Counted from the first letter of the stretch, positions 7,658 through 18,773 are shown. The stretch: 64,000 nt of DNA from Flavobacterium davisii (GCF_019565505.1 NZ_CP067378.1:2480001-2544000), one strand, 5' to 3'. The notes: generated from the letters alone by a model not told the origin. Numbers and translations are program-made.

Positions 7658-10292
7658 TTATTTTAAAAAATCAAGTGCTTTTTCTAAAGCCTCTTTTATT
7701 CCTGCTGGATTTTTGCCCCCTGCAGTAGCAAAGAAAGCTTGTCCACCACCACCACCTTGGATGTATTTACCTAATTCTCGAACAACGTTGCCTGCATTTA
7801 AACCTTTAGTTTCTGCTAAATCTTTCGAAATATAACAAGTTAACATTGGTTTTTCTTCGTTTATAGTCGCTAAAACTAGAAATAAATTGTTTTTATTTTG
7901 TCCTAGCTCATACGCTAAATCTTTAGCCCCATTAGCATCTAGATCTACTTGTGTAGCCAAAAAATCAATTTCGTTAATAGACTGCAATTGAGAAGTTAAT
8001 TCCTCTTTTAGATTCTTTGTTTTTTCTTTTAATAATTGCTCAATTTGTTTTTTCAGCTTAGCGTTTTCATCTTGTAAAGAAACCACTGATTTTATGATGT
8101 CCTGTGGGTTTTTTAAAACTTCTTTTACTTCTACAATAAGATTTTCTTGTTTAGTAAAGAAATCTTTTACAGCATTGTTGGTAATTGCTTCAATACGACG
8201 TATACCTGCTGCAACGGCTCCTTCTGAAACAATTTTGAAATGCCAAATTTCAGCTGTGTTTTTTACGTGAATACCACCACATAACTCCATGCTATTGCCA
8301 AATTTAATAGCACGTACATTATCGCCATATTTTTCACCAAACAAGGCCATAGCACCTTCTTCAAGAGCCTGAGCAAAAGGAATATTTCTTCTTTCTATTA
8401 AAGGTAATTGTTCTTGAATACGGGTGTTTACAAAATCTTCTACTTGTTTTAGTTCTTCGTCTGTTACTTTAGAAAAATGAGAAAAGTCAAAACGTAAGTA
8501 ACTAGGAGCTACTAATGAACCTTTTTGCTCTACGTGTGTGCCTAAGATACTACGTAATGCCCGGTGTAATAGGTGTGTTGCGGAATGATTACTAGCGCAT
8601 AAATTACGCAATTCTGTGTTTACTTTTGCTTGAAACGTAGCATTTATATTTTCAGGTAAGCGTTTTGTAAAATGTAAAATTAAATTATTTTCTTTTTTGT
8701 GTCAATAATTTCAATTGTTTCGTTAGCTGAAATTAAAAATCCCTTGTCTCCCACTTGTCCACCACCTTCTGGATAAAAAGGGGTATTGTTTAAAACAATT
8801 TGATATAAAACACCATCTTTTTTAGAATCAACCTTGCGAATACGTGTGATTTTTACCTCATTTTCAGTCTGATCATAGCCTACAAAAGTTTCGACATTGC
8901 CATCAATTAATATCTTCCAATCTTCTGTAGATACTTCTGAAGCAGCACGTGAACGCTTCTTTTGTTTTTCTAATTCCACATCAAATTCAGCTTCATTATA
9001 AGAGTATCCTTTTTCTTTTAGGATTAGAGCTGTTAAGTCTTTAGGAAATCCAAACGTATCATATAATTCAAATACTTTTTCTCCTCTTACTTCCGTTCCA
9101 GTAGTTTCAGCTACTACTTTTTCTAATAATTGTAGACCTTGTTCTAGTGTGCGTAAAAAAGAAGCTTCTTCTTCACGAATTACTTGAGTTACAAGATTTT
9201 GTTGCGCTTTGATTTCAGGGAAAAATTCACCCATTTGATTTGCTAAAACGGCTACCAATTCATTAATAAAGGGTTCCTTTTTATTTAAGAATGTAAAACC
9301 ATAACGAATAGCACGGCGTAAAATACGACGAATAACATAACCCGCCCCAGTATTGGAAGGTAACTGACCATCTGCAATAGCAAAGGCAACAGCGCGAACG
9401 TGATCTACAATTACGCGAATAGCAATATTGATTCTATTTTGCTCCTCTGTAAGATCTTTTATTTCATTATTGGTGTATTTTGATTTTGTAATTTCTGTTA
9501 CTTTTTCAATAAGTGGTGTAAATACATCGGTATCATAATTAGAAGTTACTCCTTGCATGGCCATACACAAACGCTCGAATCCCATACCTGTATCTACGTG
9601 CTGTGCAGGTAGTTTTTCTAAAGAGCCATCTGCTTTGCGGTTAAACTCCATAAATACATTGTTCCAAATCTCTACGACTTGTGGATGATCATCATTTACT
9701 AAACTTCTACCCGAAACTTTAGTTCTTTCTTCGTCAGAACGTAAGTCGATATGAATTTCAGAACAAGGACCGCAAGGACCCTGATCGCCCATTTCCCAAA
9801 AATTATCTTTTTTATTTCCTAAAATAATTCGGTCTTCCGAAACATATTGTTTCCAAATATCAAAAGCTTCTTGATCAAAAGGGACATTTTCAGAAGGATT
9901 TCCCTCAAAAACGGAAACGTATAAACGATCTTTGTCTAATTTTAGCACTTCTGTTAAAAACTCCCAAGCCCAAGCTAAAGCCTCTTTTTTGAAATAATCG
10001 CCAAAAGACCAGTTTCCTAACATTTCAAACATAGTATGATGATAAGTGTCAAAACCTACATCTTCTAGATCATTGTGTTTTCCTGAAACACGAAGACATT
10101 TTGAGTATCGGCTATACGTGAACTTTTAGGTGTTCCGTTACCTAAGAAAAATTCTTTAAACTGTGCCATACCTGAATTGTTAAACATTAAGGTAGGATCA
10201 TCTTTTAATACGATAGGTGCAGAAGGCACAATTAAGTGATCTTTGCTTTTGAAAAAATCTAAATACGCTTTGCGAATGTCTTGTGATTTCAT
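7658..10292 (-). CDS. alaS: Alanyl-tRNA synthetase (two frameshifts in this sequence)
   Basis: AlaS charges tRNA-Ala and is essential. The joined frame is about 878 residues. It begins [19 protein letters not shown], with class II motif regions [14 protein letters not shown] and [17 protein letters not shown], the editing-domain zinc signature ([16 protein letters not shown] with a distal [12 protein letters not shown]), and a C-terminal glycine-rich [15 protein letters not shown] stretch. The frame breaks twice: the T4 run at 10099-10102 should hold five bases (restoring [14 protein letters not shown]), and the T6 run at 8693-8698 should hold seven (restoring [15 protein letters not shown]). 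Both are homopolymer losses in an essential gene, so sequencing error is the best explanation. It is divergent from the M23 peptidase gene, as in other flavobacteria. Confidence 0.93.
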
Positions 10293-10585
10293 TAATCTTT
10301 TGTTTAAAAGTTTAAAGCTTAAAAGCTTAAGGTTTTCCTTACTCAGATAAACTAAAAAATATATTTAAAATTTTCATCATACTTTACAGTCTCGATGGAG
10401 TTATAGTGAAGGTTTCGAAAGAAAACGACTAACAGCAGCGAGATGAATGATCTGAAATATTAAAATAATAGGATGTCAAAATGGGCATAATATCATTAAT
10501 TTTTGAAACATTTTTTCCAGATTATTCGTATAATAATTGTTACTTTGTCATAACGAGTGCAAAAATAGGATTTTTAATTAAAAAT

Positions 10586-11566
10586 ATGTCGAAAAAAGTT
10601 AAGTATTACTATGACACAGAGAGTCTGGCTTACAGAAAAATAAAACCAAAGAAAGGGCGCAAAGTAGGAGTTGGAATATTGTTTTTATTAGCTTCTGTAC
10701 TTTTTGGCTTTTTATTTTTCTTTTTAATATCTGATTTAGGTTATTTTAGTACACCTAAAGATAAGATGCAGGCGAGAGAATTAGAAAATTTAAAATTAAA
10801 TTATGTTATCCTAAACAAAAAGATAGACCAGCTTAATGAAGTCCCGGCAAGTATTGAAGAAAGGGATAACAATATATACAAAGTTTATTTTAATATGGCA
10901 AGTCCTGGTGAAACTAATGAGGATAAAAAAATTGTATCCAAAGCACGTTTTAAGAATTTGCTTGCTATGAATAATGAGCAGCTAATAGTGAGTACTGAAA
11001 CTCGACTTTCAGGACTTTCAAAGAGCTTGGTAGGTCAATCAAAATCATTAGATAAAATTTTATCTTTGGCCAAATCAAAAGATAGGTTTTTAGGATCTAT
11101 TCCTGCCATACAACCTGTAAAGAATGAGCAGTTAAAAAGAATGGCATCAGGTTTCGGTTATAGAAGTGATCCGTTTACCAAAGCAAGAAAAATGCACAAA
11201 GGAATGGATTTTACGGCTCCAACTGGAACTCCTGTCTTTGCAACTGGCGATGGAGTGGTACGTAGAGCCGATGCAGGAGCCTCTGGTTTTGGTAATCATA
11301 TCGTAATTAATCACGGATTTGGATATGAAACTATATATGCGCATTTGAGTCGTTATAATTGTAGACTAGGTAGAAGAGTAAAACGAGGAGATATCATCGG
11401 GTTTGTAGGAAGTACAGGACGTAGTCAGGCACCTCATTTACATTACGAAGTACATAAAAATGGAAGTGTAGTAAATCCTATAAATTTTTATTACGGAAAT
11501 ATTTCGGCTGTGGAATATACTGCTATTGCTAAAATGGCAACACAAGAAAATCAATCATTTGACTAA
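10586..11566 (+). CDS. M23 family metallopeptidase, membrane-anchored
   Basis: The protein (326 residues from ATG 10586) has a short basic N-terminus, one membrane segment (GILFLLASVLFGFLFFFLI), a periplasmic coiled-coil-like region and a C-terminal LytM/M23 domain. Zinc-ligand motifs are HKGMDF (the HxxxD pair) and the terminal HLHYEV. Family members cleave peptidoglycan cross-links or act as structural activators; with the HxxxD and HxH sets complete, this one is likely active. An upstream extension of 35 codons from 10481 was rejected as it has no usual features; a near-consensus box TTACTTTG lies at about 10540-10547, inside that extension. The gene stands between alaS and a MerR regulator. 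Confidence 0.87.
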   Translation: MSKKVKYYYDTESLAYRKIKPKKGRKVGVGILFLLASVLFGFLFFFLISDLGYFSTPKDKMQARELENLKLNYVILNKKIDQLNEVPASIEERDNNIYKVYFNMASPGETNEDKKIVSKARFKNLLAMNNEQLIVSTETRLSGLSKSLVGQSKSLDKILSLAKSKDRFLGSIPAIQPVKNEQLKRMASGFGYRSDPFTKARKMHKGMDFTAPTGTPVFATGDGVVRRADAGASGFGNHIVINHGFGYETIYAHLSRYNCRLGRRVKRGDIIGFVGSTGRSQAPHLHYEVHKNGSVVNPINFYYGNISAVEYTAIAKMATQENQSFD

Positions 11567-11627
11567 ATTTTGTTTTATGTTTAAAGGGGAAATGCCCACA
11601 CAGGAAAACTTAAGCTATTAAACATTT

Positions 11628-11960
11628 ATGCAGATAAATCTTCCAGAAAATAAACGATATTATACGATGGGCGAAGTAGCCACAGCTTTTGGGGTAAATC
11701 AATCCCTAATTCGTTTTTGGGATAAAGAGTTTGATATTCTAAGACCCAGAAAAAATGCAAAAGGAAATCGAATGTTTACTCCGGAAGATATCAAAAATTT
11801 ACAACTCATTTATCATTTAGTAAAAGAAAGAGGATTTACTTTAGAAGGGGCTAAAATTCATCTAAAAGAAGGACAAAAAAAAGCCTTAGATAAGTTAGCA
11901 ATTATTAATAAGTTGGAAGCTGTTAAAGAACAGTTACTCTTTATAAAAAATAATCTGTAA
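11628..11960 (+). CDS. MerR-family transcriptional regulator
   Basis: This 110-residue protein has a MerR-type winged helix-turn-helix: YYTMGEVATAFGVNQSLIRFWDKEF, then a wing region ending GNRMFTPEDIKNLQLIYHLV, then a helix RGFTLEGAKIHLK. It stops soon after the DNA-binding domain and dimer helix, with no effector domain and no metal-binding cysteines. The ligand, if any, cannot be inferred. It lies 61 bp after the M23 peptidase gene on the same strand, a conserved neighbourhood in flavobacteria. Confidence 0.88.
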   Translation: MQINLPENKRYYTMGEVATAFGVNQSLIRFWDKEFDILRPRKNAKGNRMFTPEDIKNLQLIYHLVKERGFTLEGAKIHLKEGQKKALDKLAIINKLEAVKEQLLFIKNNL

Positions 11961-12215
11961 TTAAAATTAGACTATAGAGATTGTAACAATCGGATCCATA
12001 TTCCGTCTAAATTTTAAAGAATGAATAATATGACAAAAGACTGTTTATTTAGTTCAGTTAAAAAATAATGTTTGATTCATCACAATATGCAATTTTTAAT
12101 ATTAAAAAAATAGGTTTATTTGTTTAATTTGTAAATTGTTTTTTAACAGGGATGCTTGTTTTTCCTTTTTAACACAAAAAATTAAAAAGATTCTAAAAAA
12201 TAAATTTTGACAATT

Positions 12216-12830
12216 ATGAGAAAATTTTTGCCTTGGATTATTATTGGAGTATTAATTTTAATAGGATACTCATATTTTAAAGGAATTAACAATACAGCAG
12301 TAGAGTTAGACCAAAATGTAAAAGAGGCTTGGGGTAATGTGCAAACTTCTTATCAACGTCGTAGTGATTTGATTGGTAATTTAGTTAGTACCGTAAAAGG
12401 AGCCGCTGATTTTGAAAAAGAAACTTTGACAGCCGTTATGGAAGCACGTTCTAAAGCAACACAAATCACAGTAGATCCTAGTAATATAACACCAGAACAA
12501 TTAACGCAGTTTAATCAAGCACAAAGTGGAGTTTCTTCTGCATTGTCTCGTTTATTAGTTACAGTAGAGCAATACCCACAACTTAAAGCAAATGAAAACT
12601 TTTTGAAATTACAAGATGAGTTAACCAGTACAGAAAATACCATTCAAACGGCAAGAACACGCTTTAACGAAGCTATTAAGCCGTATAATAAACACGTGAA
12701 GATATTTCCAAATAGCATTTTTACAGGTTGGTTTGGTTTTAAAGAAAAACCTTATTTTGACGCAGAACCACAAGCACAAAATGCTCCTAAAATAGAGTTC
12801 AATTTTGATGATAAAACCGATAAAAAGTAA
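12216..12830 (+). CDS. lemA: LemA family membrane protein
   Basis: The product (204 residues from ATG 12216) has an N-terminal membrane segment (FLPWIIIGVLILIGYSYF) followed by the LemA helical domain, with family motifs NVKEAWGNVQTSYQRRSDLI, VEQYPQLKANENFLKLQDEL and the downstream RTRFNEAIKPYNKHVKIFPN. LemA proteins are predicted to anchor in the membrane with the four-helix domain outside the cytoplasm; their biochemical function is not established. The upstream in-frame TTG at 12207 was not chosen. Its stop overlaps by one base (TAATG) the start of the TPM-domain gene, so translation is probably coupled. LemA and TPM genes commonly co-occur. Confidence 0.9.
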   Translation: MRKFLPWIIIGVLILIGYSYFKGINNTAVELDQNVKEAWGNVQTSYQRRSDLIGNLVSTVKGAADFEKETLTAVMEARSKATQITVDPSNITPEQLTQFNQAQSGVSSALSRLLVTVEQYPQLKANENFLKLQDELTSTENTIQTARTRFNEAIKPYNKHVKIFPNSIFTGWFGFKEKPYFDAEPQAQNAPKIEFNFDDKTDKK

Positions 12831-13267
12831 TGTCAACGGTAGAAGATTTTTTATCAAAAACAGATGAAGAAGCGGTAGTAGAGGCTATTCGAACAGCTGA
12901 ATCCTTAACCTCTGGTGAAATTCGTGTACATATAGAAAAAAACACTTCTTTAGTAGCATTAGAACGCGCTAAAGAGGTGTTTCATTTTTTAAAAATGAAT
13001 CAGACCCAATTGCGTAATGGTGTCTTAGTATACATAGCTGTAGAATCTAAAATATTTGCTATTTATGGTGATAAAGGGATAAATGATGTAGTACCCGTTA
13101 ATTTTTGGGAAAGTACACGTGATGTTATTTTAGAACAATTTAAACAAAGAAACTTTAAACAAGGATTAATAGAAGGAATCTTAAAAGCAGGAGAACAATT
13201 GCAAAAACATTTTCCTTGGACTGAAACAGATAAAAATGAACTGCCTGATGCTATATCTAAAGGTTAA
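12830..13267 (+). CDS. TPM-domain protein (short)
   Basis: This 145-residue protein resembles the TPM_phosphatase domain (Psb32/YgcG-like). It opens EDFLSKTDEEAVVEAIRTAE, then SGEIRVHIEKNTS and NGVLVYIAVESKIFAIYGDKGIN. There is no signal peptide, so unlike its neighbour it is probably cytoplasmic or membrane-associated. It overlaps lemA by one base and is followed one base later by the second TPM gene, forming a three-gene operon. Function is unknown; the TPM name covers proteins with weak phosphatase claims in plants. Confidence 0.8.
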   Translation: MSTVEDFLSKTDEEAVVEAIRTAESLTSGEIRVHIEKNTSLVALERAKEVFHFLKMNQTQLRNGVLVYIAVESKIFAIYGDKGINDVVPVNFWESTRDVILEQFKQRNFKQGLIEGILKAGEQLQKHFPWTETDKNELPDAISKG

Positions 13268-13268
13268 A

Positions 13269-14065
13269 ATGAAAAACACTAAACAGCATATATTAAACAA
13301 CAAATTAGGTTGCTTCCTATTTCTATTGTTTTATTTTATAAATTATTCTTGGGCGCAATTTAATATTCCAAAAAAACCTAGTTTTCAAACCAGTGTATAC
13401 GATTATGCTAAAGTGTTATCTGATAATGAAAGTAAATTATTAGAAGAAAAATTAATTAAATATTCAGACTCCACAACCTCCCAAATTGTATTTATTTCTA
13501 TTGAAACACTCAAAGGAGAAAATATAGGTTTGTTAGCCCCTAGATGGGCACATACATGGGGTATAGGACAAGGGAAAGAGGATAATGGTGTAATTTTGCT
13601 TCTGGCAAAAAAAGAACGAAAAATTTGGATTTCACCGGTTATGGAGTAGAAGATCGTTTAACAGCTGGAATAACAGGTGAAATTGTTAGAGATTATATAA
13701 TACCCGAATTTAAAAAAGGAAACTATTATGCAGGTCTCGATCAAGGAACGGATGCTATTATTCAAGCTCTAAAAGGAAAGTTTAAAGGCGAACGGAAAAA
13801 GAAAGAAAGTGGAGAAGATATGGGGGACATACTCTTTTTTATAATCCTAATTATCATCATCCTAATTATTGTTTTTAAGAACAAAGGAAATGGAAATAAT
13901 CGAGGTGGGGGTGGATTAGATTTAGGTGATATTATCATTTTAAGTCGTATGGGACGCGGCGGTAGTAGCGGGTCTTTTGGTGGTAATTGGGGAGATAGCG
14001 GTGGTTTTGGCGGCGGTTTTGGTGGTGGCGGCTTTTCAGGTGGTGGTGCTGGCGGTGATTGGTAA
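13269..14065 (+). CDS. Secreted TPM-domain protein with glycine-rich tail (frameshifted)
   Basis: From ATG 13269 the protein has a signal peptide (LGCFLFLLFYFINYSWAQ) and a TPM domain (VYDYAKVLSDNESKLLEEKL, IETLKGENIG, WGIGQGKEDNGVILLLAK). After the break come STGYGVEDRLTAGITGEIV, a transmembrane segment ILFFIILIIIILIIVF, and a long Gly/Ser-rich tail ending GGGFSGGGAGGDW, as in YgcG-type proteins. The break lies near 13633-13636: adding one base after TCA gives ISTGYG, the family motif. The joined product is about 265 residues. It forms an operon with lemA and the short TPM gene. Function is unknown. Confidence 0.82.
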
Positions 14066-14109
14066 TTTTTTTAATATTAATTAATAATATTTTGAAGTAA
14101 TTTTATTTG

Positions 14110-14275
14110 AACCCCAAATCCGTATTAAACTTGAACGAAGTGTATTGATGAGGTAAATCTGCTTCATTTTAATCATCAAAATAGTTTCTTATTTTTTCTT
14201 TTAAAATTTTGAGTGAGCATTTGAATTTTTTGAAAAGTTTCGTTACGAAATAGAGTCTACAGCATAATTCTATCT
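14110..14275. repeat. Repeat element, AACCCAGATT family (reverse copy)
   Basis: This stretch aligns with the reverse complement of the element at 42754-42956. The shared interior includes TTTTAATCATCAAAATAGTT, then TTTTAAAATTTT, GAGTGAGCATTTGAATTT and TTGAAAA. The outer end AACCCCAAATCCGTATTAAAC (14110-14130) is a degenerate form of AACCCAGATTACGCATTAGAC, and the inner end reads AGTCTACAGCATAATTCT. A further AATCTGGGTT match at 14447-14456 may mark a longer original boundary. No ORF is present. Confidence 0.6.
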
Positions 14276-14332
14276 AACTTAGCTAAAATTATTTTATACG
14301 AGATAATATGGTGTTTGATCATTGATTGTCTC

Positions 14333-14359
14333 AAAGGGCTTCCATTTGGAAGCCTTTTT
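14333..14359 (+). terminator. Intrinsic terminator
   Basis: GGCTTCC (14337-14343) and GGAAGCC (14348-14354) form a 7-bp stem with a 4-nt loop, followed by five Ts. It lies about 270 bp after the TPM gene and faces the plus strand. The remaining gap up to leuB holds nothing else recognisable. Confidence 0.6.
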
Positions 14360-14476
14360 CATTTCAGCCAAAATCTGGAAGGAGATAAATTCACCATTTT
14401 ATTCATAGGCTTCACTCTTATTTGTTAAAGAACAATACTTTCTTGAAATCTGGGTTGCATATAATTTAAGTAAGAA

Positions 14477-15593
14477 CTAAATTAATACTGATTTACCTAT
14501 TTTTAAATTTTCAATATTATTAATTTCAATGTTCTTATTCAAAATAAACTCAGCAATAGTGTCTCCAACAACCTCCGTTGAATAATTCAAATCTTTATTT
14601 AAGTCTACAGTTACTATTTTTGATTCTAATGCTTTGTTTACAGCCTTATTAATAGTGGCGCTTTCTTCATACAAACCAAAATGTTCTAAAAGCATAGCTG
14701 CACTTAAGATAGAGGCAATAGGATTTGCAATGTCCTTTCCTTTAGCTTGGGGATAGGAACCATGAATGGGTTCAAATAAAGCATTTGTTTTACCTACAGA
14801 AGCCGAAGCTAATAAACCAATTGACCCACCTATTACGCTCCCTTCATCTGAAAGAATATCACCAAACATATTTTCTGTTAAGATGATGTCAAATTGACTG
14901 GGGTTTAAAATTATTTGCATAGCGGCATTATCTACAAATAAAAAATCTAATATCACATCAGGATAATCTTTTGCTATTTCTGTAACTACTTTTCTCCAAA
15001 GTCTAGATGATTCTAATACATTTGCTTTGTCTACTAAAGTAAGATGCTTTTTCCTAGTTTGAGCTGCTTTAAAAGCAAGATGACTAATTCTTTCAATTTC
15101 TTCTTTTGAATATTCGCATAAATCAGAAGCTATGGTACCTGCCTCGTTTAATTTTTTTTTCTCCAAAATAAATACCGCCTGTAAGTTCTCGATAAATTAT
15201 CATATCTGTTCCTTGAATAATCTCTCTTTTTAAGGGCGATTTACTAAGTAATGTTTCATAAGCTTTTATCGGACGAATGTTGGCAAACAGTCCTAATTCT
15301 TTTCTTAATTTTAGCAATCCTTGTTCAGGTCTTACTTTTGCTTTAGGATCATGATCATATAGAGGATCGCCTATGGCTCCAAAAAGGACAGCATGACTTT
15401 CTTTGCATAGTTTTAAAGTTTCTTCGGGTAGCGGATTACCAGTTGTGTCTATTGCAATAGCTCCTACAATAGCTTCCTTAAAAATAAAGGTATGTTTGTA
15501 TATTTTAGCTATAGCTTTTAGTGCTTTTACAGCTTGTTTTGTAACTTCTGGACCAATGCCGTCTCCTGATAATAATGCTATGTTTATTTCCAT
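14477..15593 (-). CDS. leuB: 3-isopropylmalate dehydrogenase (frameshifted)
   Basis: LeuB oxidatively decarboxylates 3-isopropylmalate with NAD+ in leucine synthesis. The joined frame is about 372 residues: NIALLSGDGIGPEV at the start, the substrate-binding Arg stretch LRKELGLFANIRPIK, RELTGGIYFG, LVDKANVLESSRLW, and the metal-binding Asp cluster in DIILTENMFGDILSDEGSVI, then EPIHGSYPQAKGKDIANP. The break is at the T9 run 15152-15160, where eight bases restore FGEKKKLNEAGTIA. It starts 11 bp after the leuD stop and is the last gene of leuACDB. Confidence 0.92.
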
Positions 15594-15604
15594 GTTGTTT
15601 AAGC

Positions 15605-16215
15605 TTATATTGTTGTTTTGGGATAAGATAAGTTTCTTGATTTTTCGAAGGCTACAATTTTGTCGGTGTTATTTATTAAAAAATCTATATCATCATAGCC
15701 GTTTATCATACAGATTTTTTTATAAGTATCTATTTCAAATTTTTCAGTTTTAGACAAGTTTGTAACTGTAATAGTTTGCGTTTCTAAATTAACTTCAATT
15801 GGCGCTTTGGGATTTCTATTTAGTAAATCTAATGTTTCGGCTAAAAAGAAGGGCTTACTTGTACAGGTAATAAGCCATTGTTTAGTGCATTTTCCTTAAA
15901 TATATCGGCAAAATAGCTAGAAACAATTACTCTAAAACCATAATCGGTTAGTGCCCAAGCAGCATGTTCTCTACTGCTACCACAACCAAAATTATCTCCA
16001 GTGACTAAAATGGTACCTGAATAGTTAGAATTATTTAATATAAAAGAATCAATTGGATTGTTCTGATTGTCAAAACGCCAATCTCTAAATAGATTATTTC
16101 CAAAACCAATTTTGTTTGTTACTTTTAAAAAGCGTGCAGGTATAATTTGGTCAGTGTCTATATTTTCTACTGGTAGAGGTACTGCTGTGGCTATTAATTT
16201 TGTAAACTTTTCCAT
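15605..16215 (-). CDS. leuD: 3-isopropylmalate dehydratase small subunit (frameshifted)
   Basis: LeuD pairs with LeuC to isomerise 2- to 3-isopropylmalate. From ATG 16215 it reads [31 protein letters not shown], then the family signature [17 protein letters not shown] and [19 protein letters not shown]. The frame ends early at 15841 because of a one-base loss around 15843-15853 (an A5-G-A2 and GGG context). Shifting restores [20 protein letters not shown] and runs to TAA at 15605, giving about 203 residues, the normal LeuD length. It lies 16 bp after the leuC stop. Confidence 0.9.
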
Positions 16216-16231
16216 ATTTTATTTTTTTAAC

Positions 16232-17606
16232 TTATACCATTACAATTTTGCCTTCAATAGCAATTGCAGCGGCTAAAATGGGGCTGGTTAATAATGTTCT
16301 GGCACCGGGTCCTTGACGTCCTTCAAAATTTCTATTAGAGGTAGAAACACAGTATTCTCCTGCTGGAATTTTATCGTCATTCATAGCCAGACAAGCAGAA
16401 CAACCGAAGTTGTCTAATTTCAAAACCAGCTTCTTCAAAAATTTGATTTAAACCTTCTTCTTTAATTTGTTTAGCTACTAGTTGTGACCCCGGTACAATT
16501 AGAGCATGTACGTTGCTTGCTTTTTGTTTTCCTTTTATATAATTAGCAGCAGCTCTAAAATCTTCAATTCGGGAGTTAGTACAACTGCCAATAAAAACAT
16601 AGTTAATGGTTTTATTTAATAAATATTCACCTTTACTAAATCCCATATATTCTATGGCTTTATTAAAAGAAGGGTCATTATTTATAAAGGGAATAGCCTC
16701 TGTTATTTTGACTCCCATTCCGTGATTCGTTCCATAAGTAATCATAGGGGCAATATCTTGAGCATCAAAATAATACTCTTTATCAAAAAGAGCTCCATCA
16801 TCTGTTGGGAGAGTTTTCCAATAGGCTATTTTTTCTTCTAATTCTTTTTCTTTTGGAGCCAATTCTTTTTCTTTTATATATTCAAAAGTTATTTCATCAG
16901 GTGCTATCATACCTCCTCTGGCTCCCATTTCAATACTCATATTACAGATTGTCATACGTCCTTCCATAGACATTTCGCTGAAAACATTTCCAGCATATTC
17001 ACAAAAATAACCTGTTCCTGCATTGGTGCCAATTTTTGAAATTATGTATAATATAACATCTTTAGGAGTTACGTTATTGGCTAGTTTGCCATTTACATTA
17101 ACACGTAAGCTCTTGGGTTTATTTAATAATAAGCATTGACTCGCAAAAACTTGTGCTACTTGGCTGGTTCCAATTCCAAAAGCGATGGTTCCAAAAGCGC
17201 CATGAGTAGAAGTATGACTATCACCACACACCATCGTCATTCCCGGTAATGTCATTCCTAATTCAGGAGCTATTACATGAACAATTCCTTGATATTGATG
17301 GCCTAAACCATAAAGTAGGATCTTGTTTTTTTTGCAATTTTTCGTTAATTGTTCTACTTGTTGTCTTGATAATTCGTCCTTAATGGGGAGGTGTTGATTA
17401 ATAGTAGGGACATTATGATCTACGGTGGCAATAATCTGATTGGGTCTAAAAATAGAAATATTACGTTCCTCTAATTCTGCAAATGCTTGAGGACTTGTTA
17501 CTTCATGTATTAAATGTTTGTCTATATATAAAATTTGAGGACCATTGGGCACTGTGCTTACTACATGGCTATCCCAAACTTTGTCAAATAAGGTTTTCTT
17601 TTCCAT
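16232..17606 (-). CDS. leuC: 3-isopropylmalate dehydratase large subunit (frameshifted)
   Basis: LeuC is the Fe-S aconitase-family subunit. The frame from ATG 17606 contains [15 protein letters not shown] (Cys of the 4Fe-4S cluster region), the [15 protein letters not shown] motif, and, after the break, [14 protein letters not shown] with [20 protein letters not shown]. The three cluster cysteines are therefore all present once the frame is joined. The break is at about 16405-16412, where one extra base turns [15 protein letters not shown] into [12 protein letters not shown]; it is not in a long homopolymer. The start overlaps the leuA stop by one base (TAATG), so the two are translationally coupled. 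Confidence 0.92.
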
Positions 17607-18773
17607 TACGCCAATATTTCTATTTTACTTAATTCAATAATTTTATGTACATCTTCATCTATGACTTCTTTTTTTCGATCAGCAAACTTTAGAAATTCTG
17701 GATAAACGGCATCTAATTGTAGTTTTGTTAATTCGTAGCCTATTTTTTTTTGCGCGATATGCTAATGCGGCTCGACCACTTCTTGCAGTAAGAATAATCG
17801 AAGATTCATTAACTCCTACATCGCTGGGGTTTATAATTTCATAAGTTGCTCTGTTTTTGATTACTCCATCTTGATGGATGCCTGAACTATGAGCAAAAGC
17901 ATTAGATCCTACTATAGCTTTATTAGGCTGTATAAGCATTCCCATTTGTTCGGAAACTAATTGACTCATTTCGTATAATAATTTAGAATTTACGTTTGTA
18001 CTAAATCCTAAATCAGGATGCTGACGTAAAATCATTACAATTTCTTCTAAAGAAGTATTGCCAGCTCTTTCTCCAATTCCATTTACAGTACATTCTATTT
18101 GTTTGGCACCATTCATGATACCAGCAACTGCATTAGCTGTGGCTAATCCTAAATCGTTATGACAATGACAAGATAAGATAGCATGATCTATTCCTTTTAC
18201 ATTATCTTTTAGATATTTTATTTTAGCTCCGTATTCATCTGGTAAGCAATACCCTGTGGTATCAGGAATGTTTAAAACAGTAGCGCCTGCACTTATTACC
18301 TCACTACAAATTAGAGCGAGGAATTTATTATCTGTTCTTCCTGCATCTTCGGCATAAAATTCAATATCATCTACAAACTTTTTAGCAAAAGAAACCGCTT
18401 TTACGGCTCGTTCAATAATTTCGTCGCGAGTTGCATTGAATTTATGTTTTATATGATAATCAGAAGTTCCTATACCTGTATGAATACGAGGTTTGTTGGC
18501 TTTTTCTAATGCTCTTATAGCTACTTCTATATCTTGTTTTACGGCTCGGGTTAAACCACATACAGTTGCATTTTGAACGATTTTAGAAATAGCCTTTACA
18601 GATTCAAATTCTCCTGGACTAGAAACAGGAAAACCTGCTTCAATTACATCAACGCCTAGTTCATCCAAACGTGAAGCAATTACTAATTTTTGCTCCTTGT
18701 TTAGTTTACATCCGTGTACTTGTTCACCATCGCGAAGAGTTGTGTCAAAAATTTTTATTTTCTGATTTTCCAT
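17606..18773 (-). CDS. leuA: 2-isopropylmalate synthase, short form (frameshifted)
   Basis: LeuA condenses 2-ketoisovalerate and acetyl-CoA as the first committed step to leucine. Motifs are [14 protein letters not shown] (catalytic Arg and metal Asp), [31 protein letters not shown] (metal His pair), [17 protein letters not shown] and [12 protein letters not shown]. The T9 run at 17743-17751 should hold eight bases, restoring [20 protein letters not shown] and ending at TAA 17606-17608, about 389 residues. That length leaves no room for the C-terminal LeuA allosteric domain, so classical leucine feedback inhibition is not expected. First gene of leuACDB; no leader attenuator or -7 box was seen upstream. 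Confidence 0.92.

Noticed and set aside
7644..7835. Plus-strand open frame with proline-rich stretch
   Set aside because: It is antisense to the Gly-rich end of alaS; codons for GGGG on the minus strand read as Pro here.
10481..10585. N-terminal extension of the M23 peptidase
   Set aside because: It adds an unusual hydrophobic leader before a normal start with its own membrane anchor, and it covers a near-consensus promoter box.
13980..14065. GGT/GGC-rich tract as a possible DNA repeat or CRISPR-like array
   Set aside because: It encodes the Gly-rich tail usual for TPM/YgcG proteins, in frame with the domain.
14066..14476. tRNA or riboswitch ahead of the leu operon
   Set aside because: The region is downstream of leuB, not upstream of leuA, and no cloverleaf or T-box features were seen.
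15403..15753. 116-codon plus-strand frame
   Set aside because: Antisense to leuB and the frameshifted leuD tail; no family features or ribosome-binding context.
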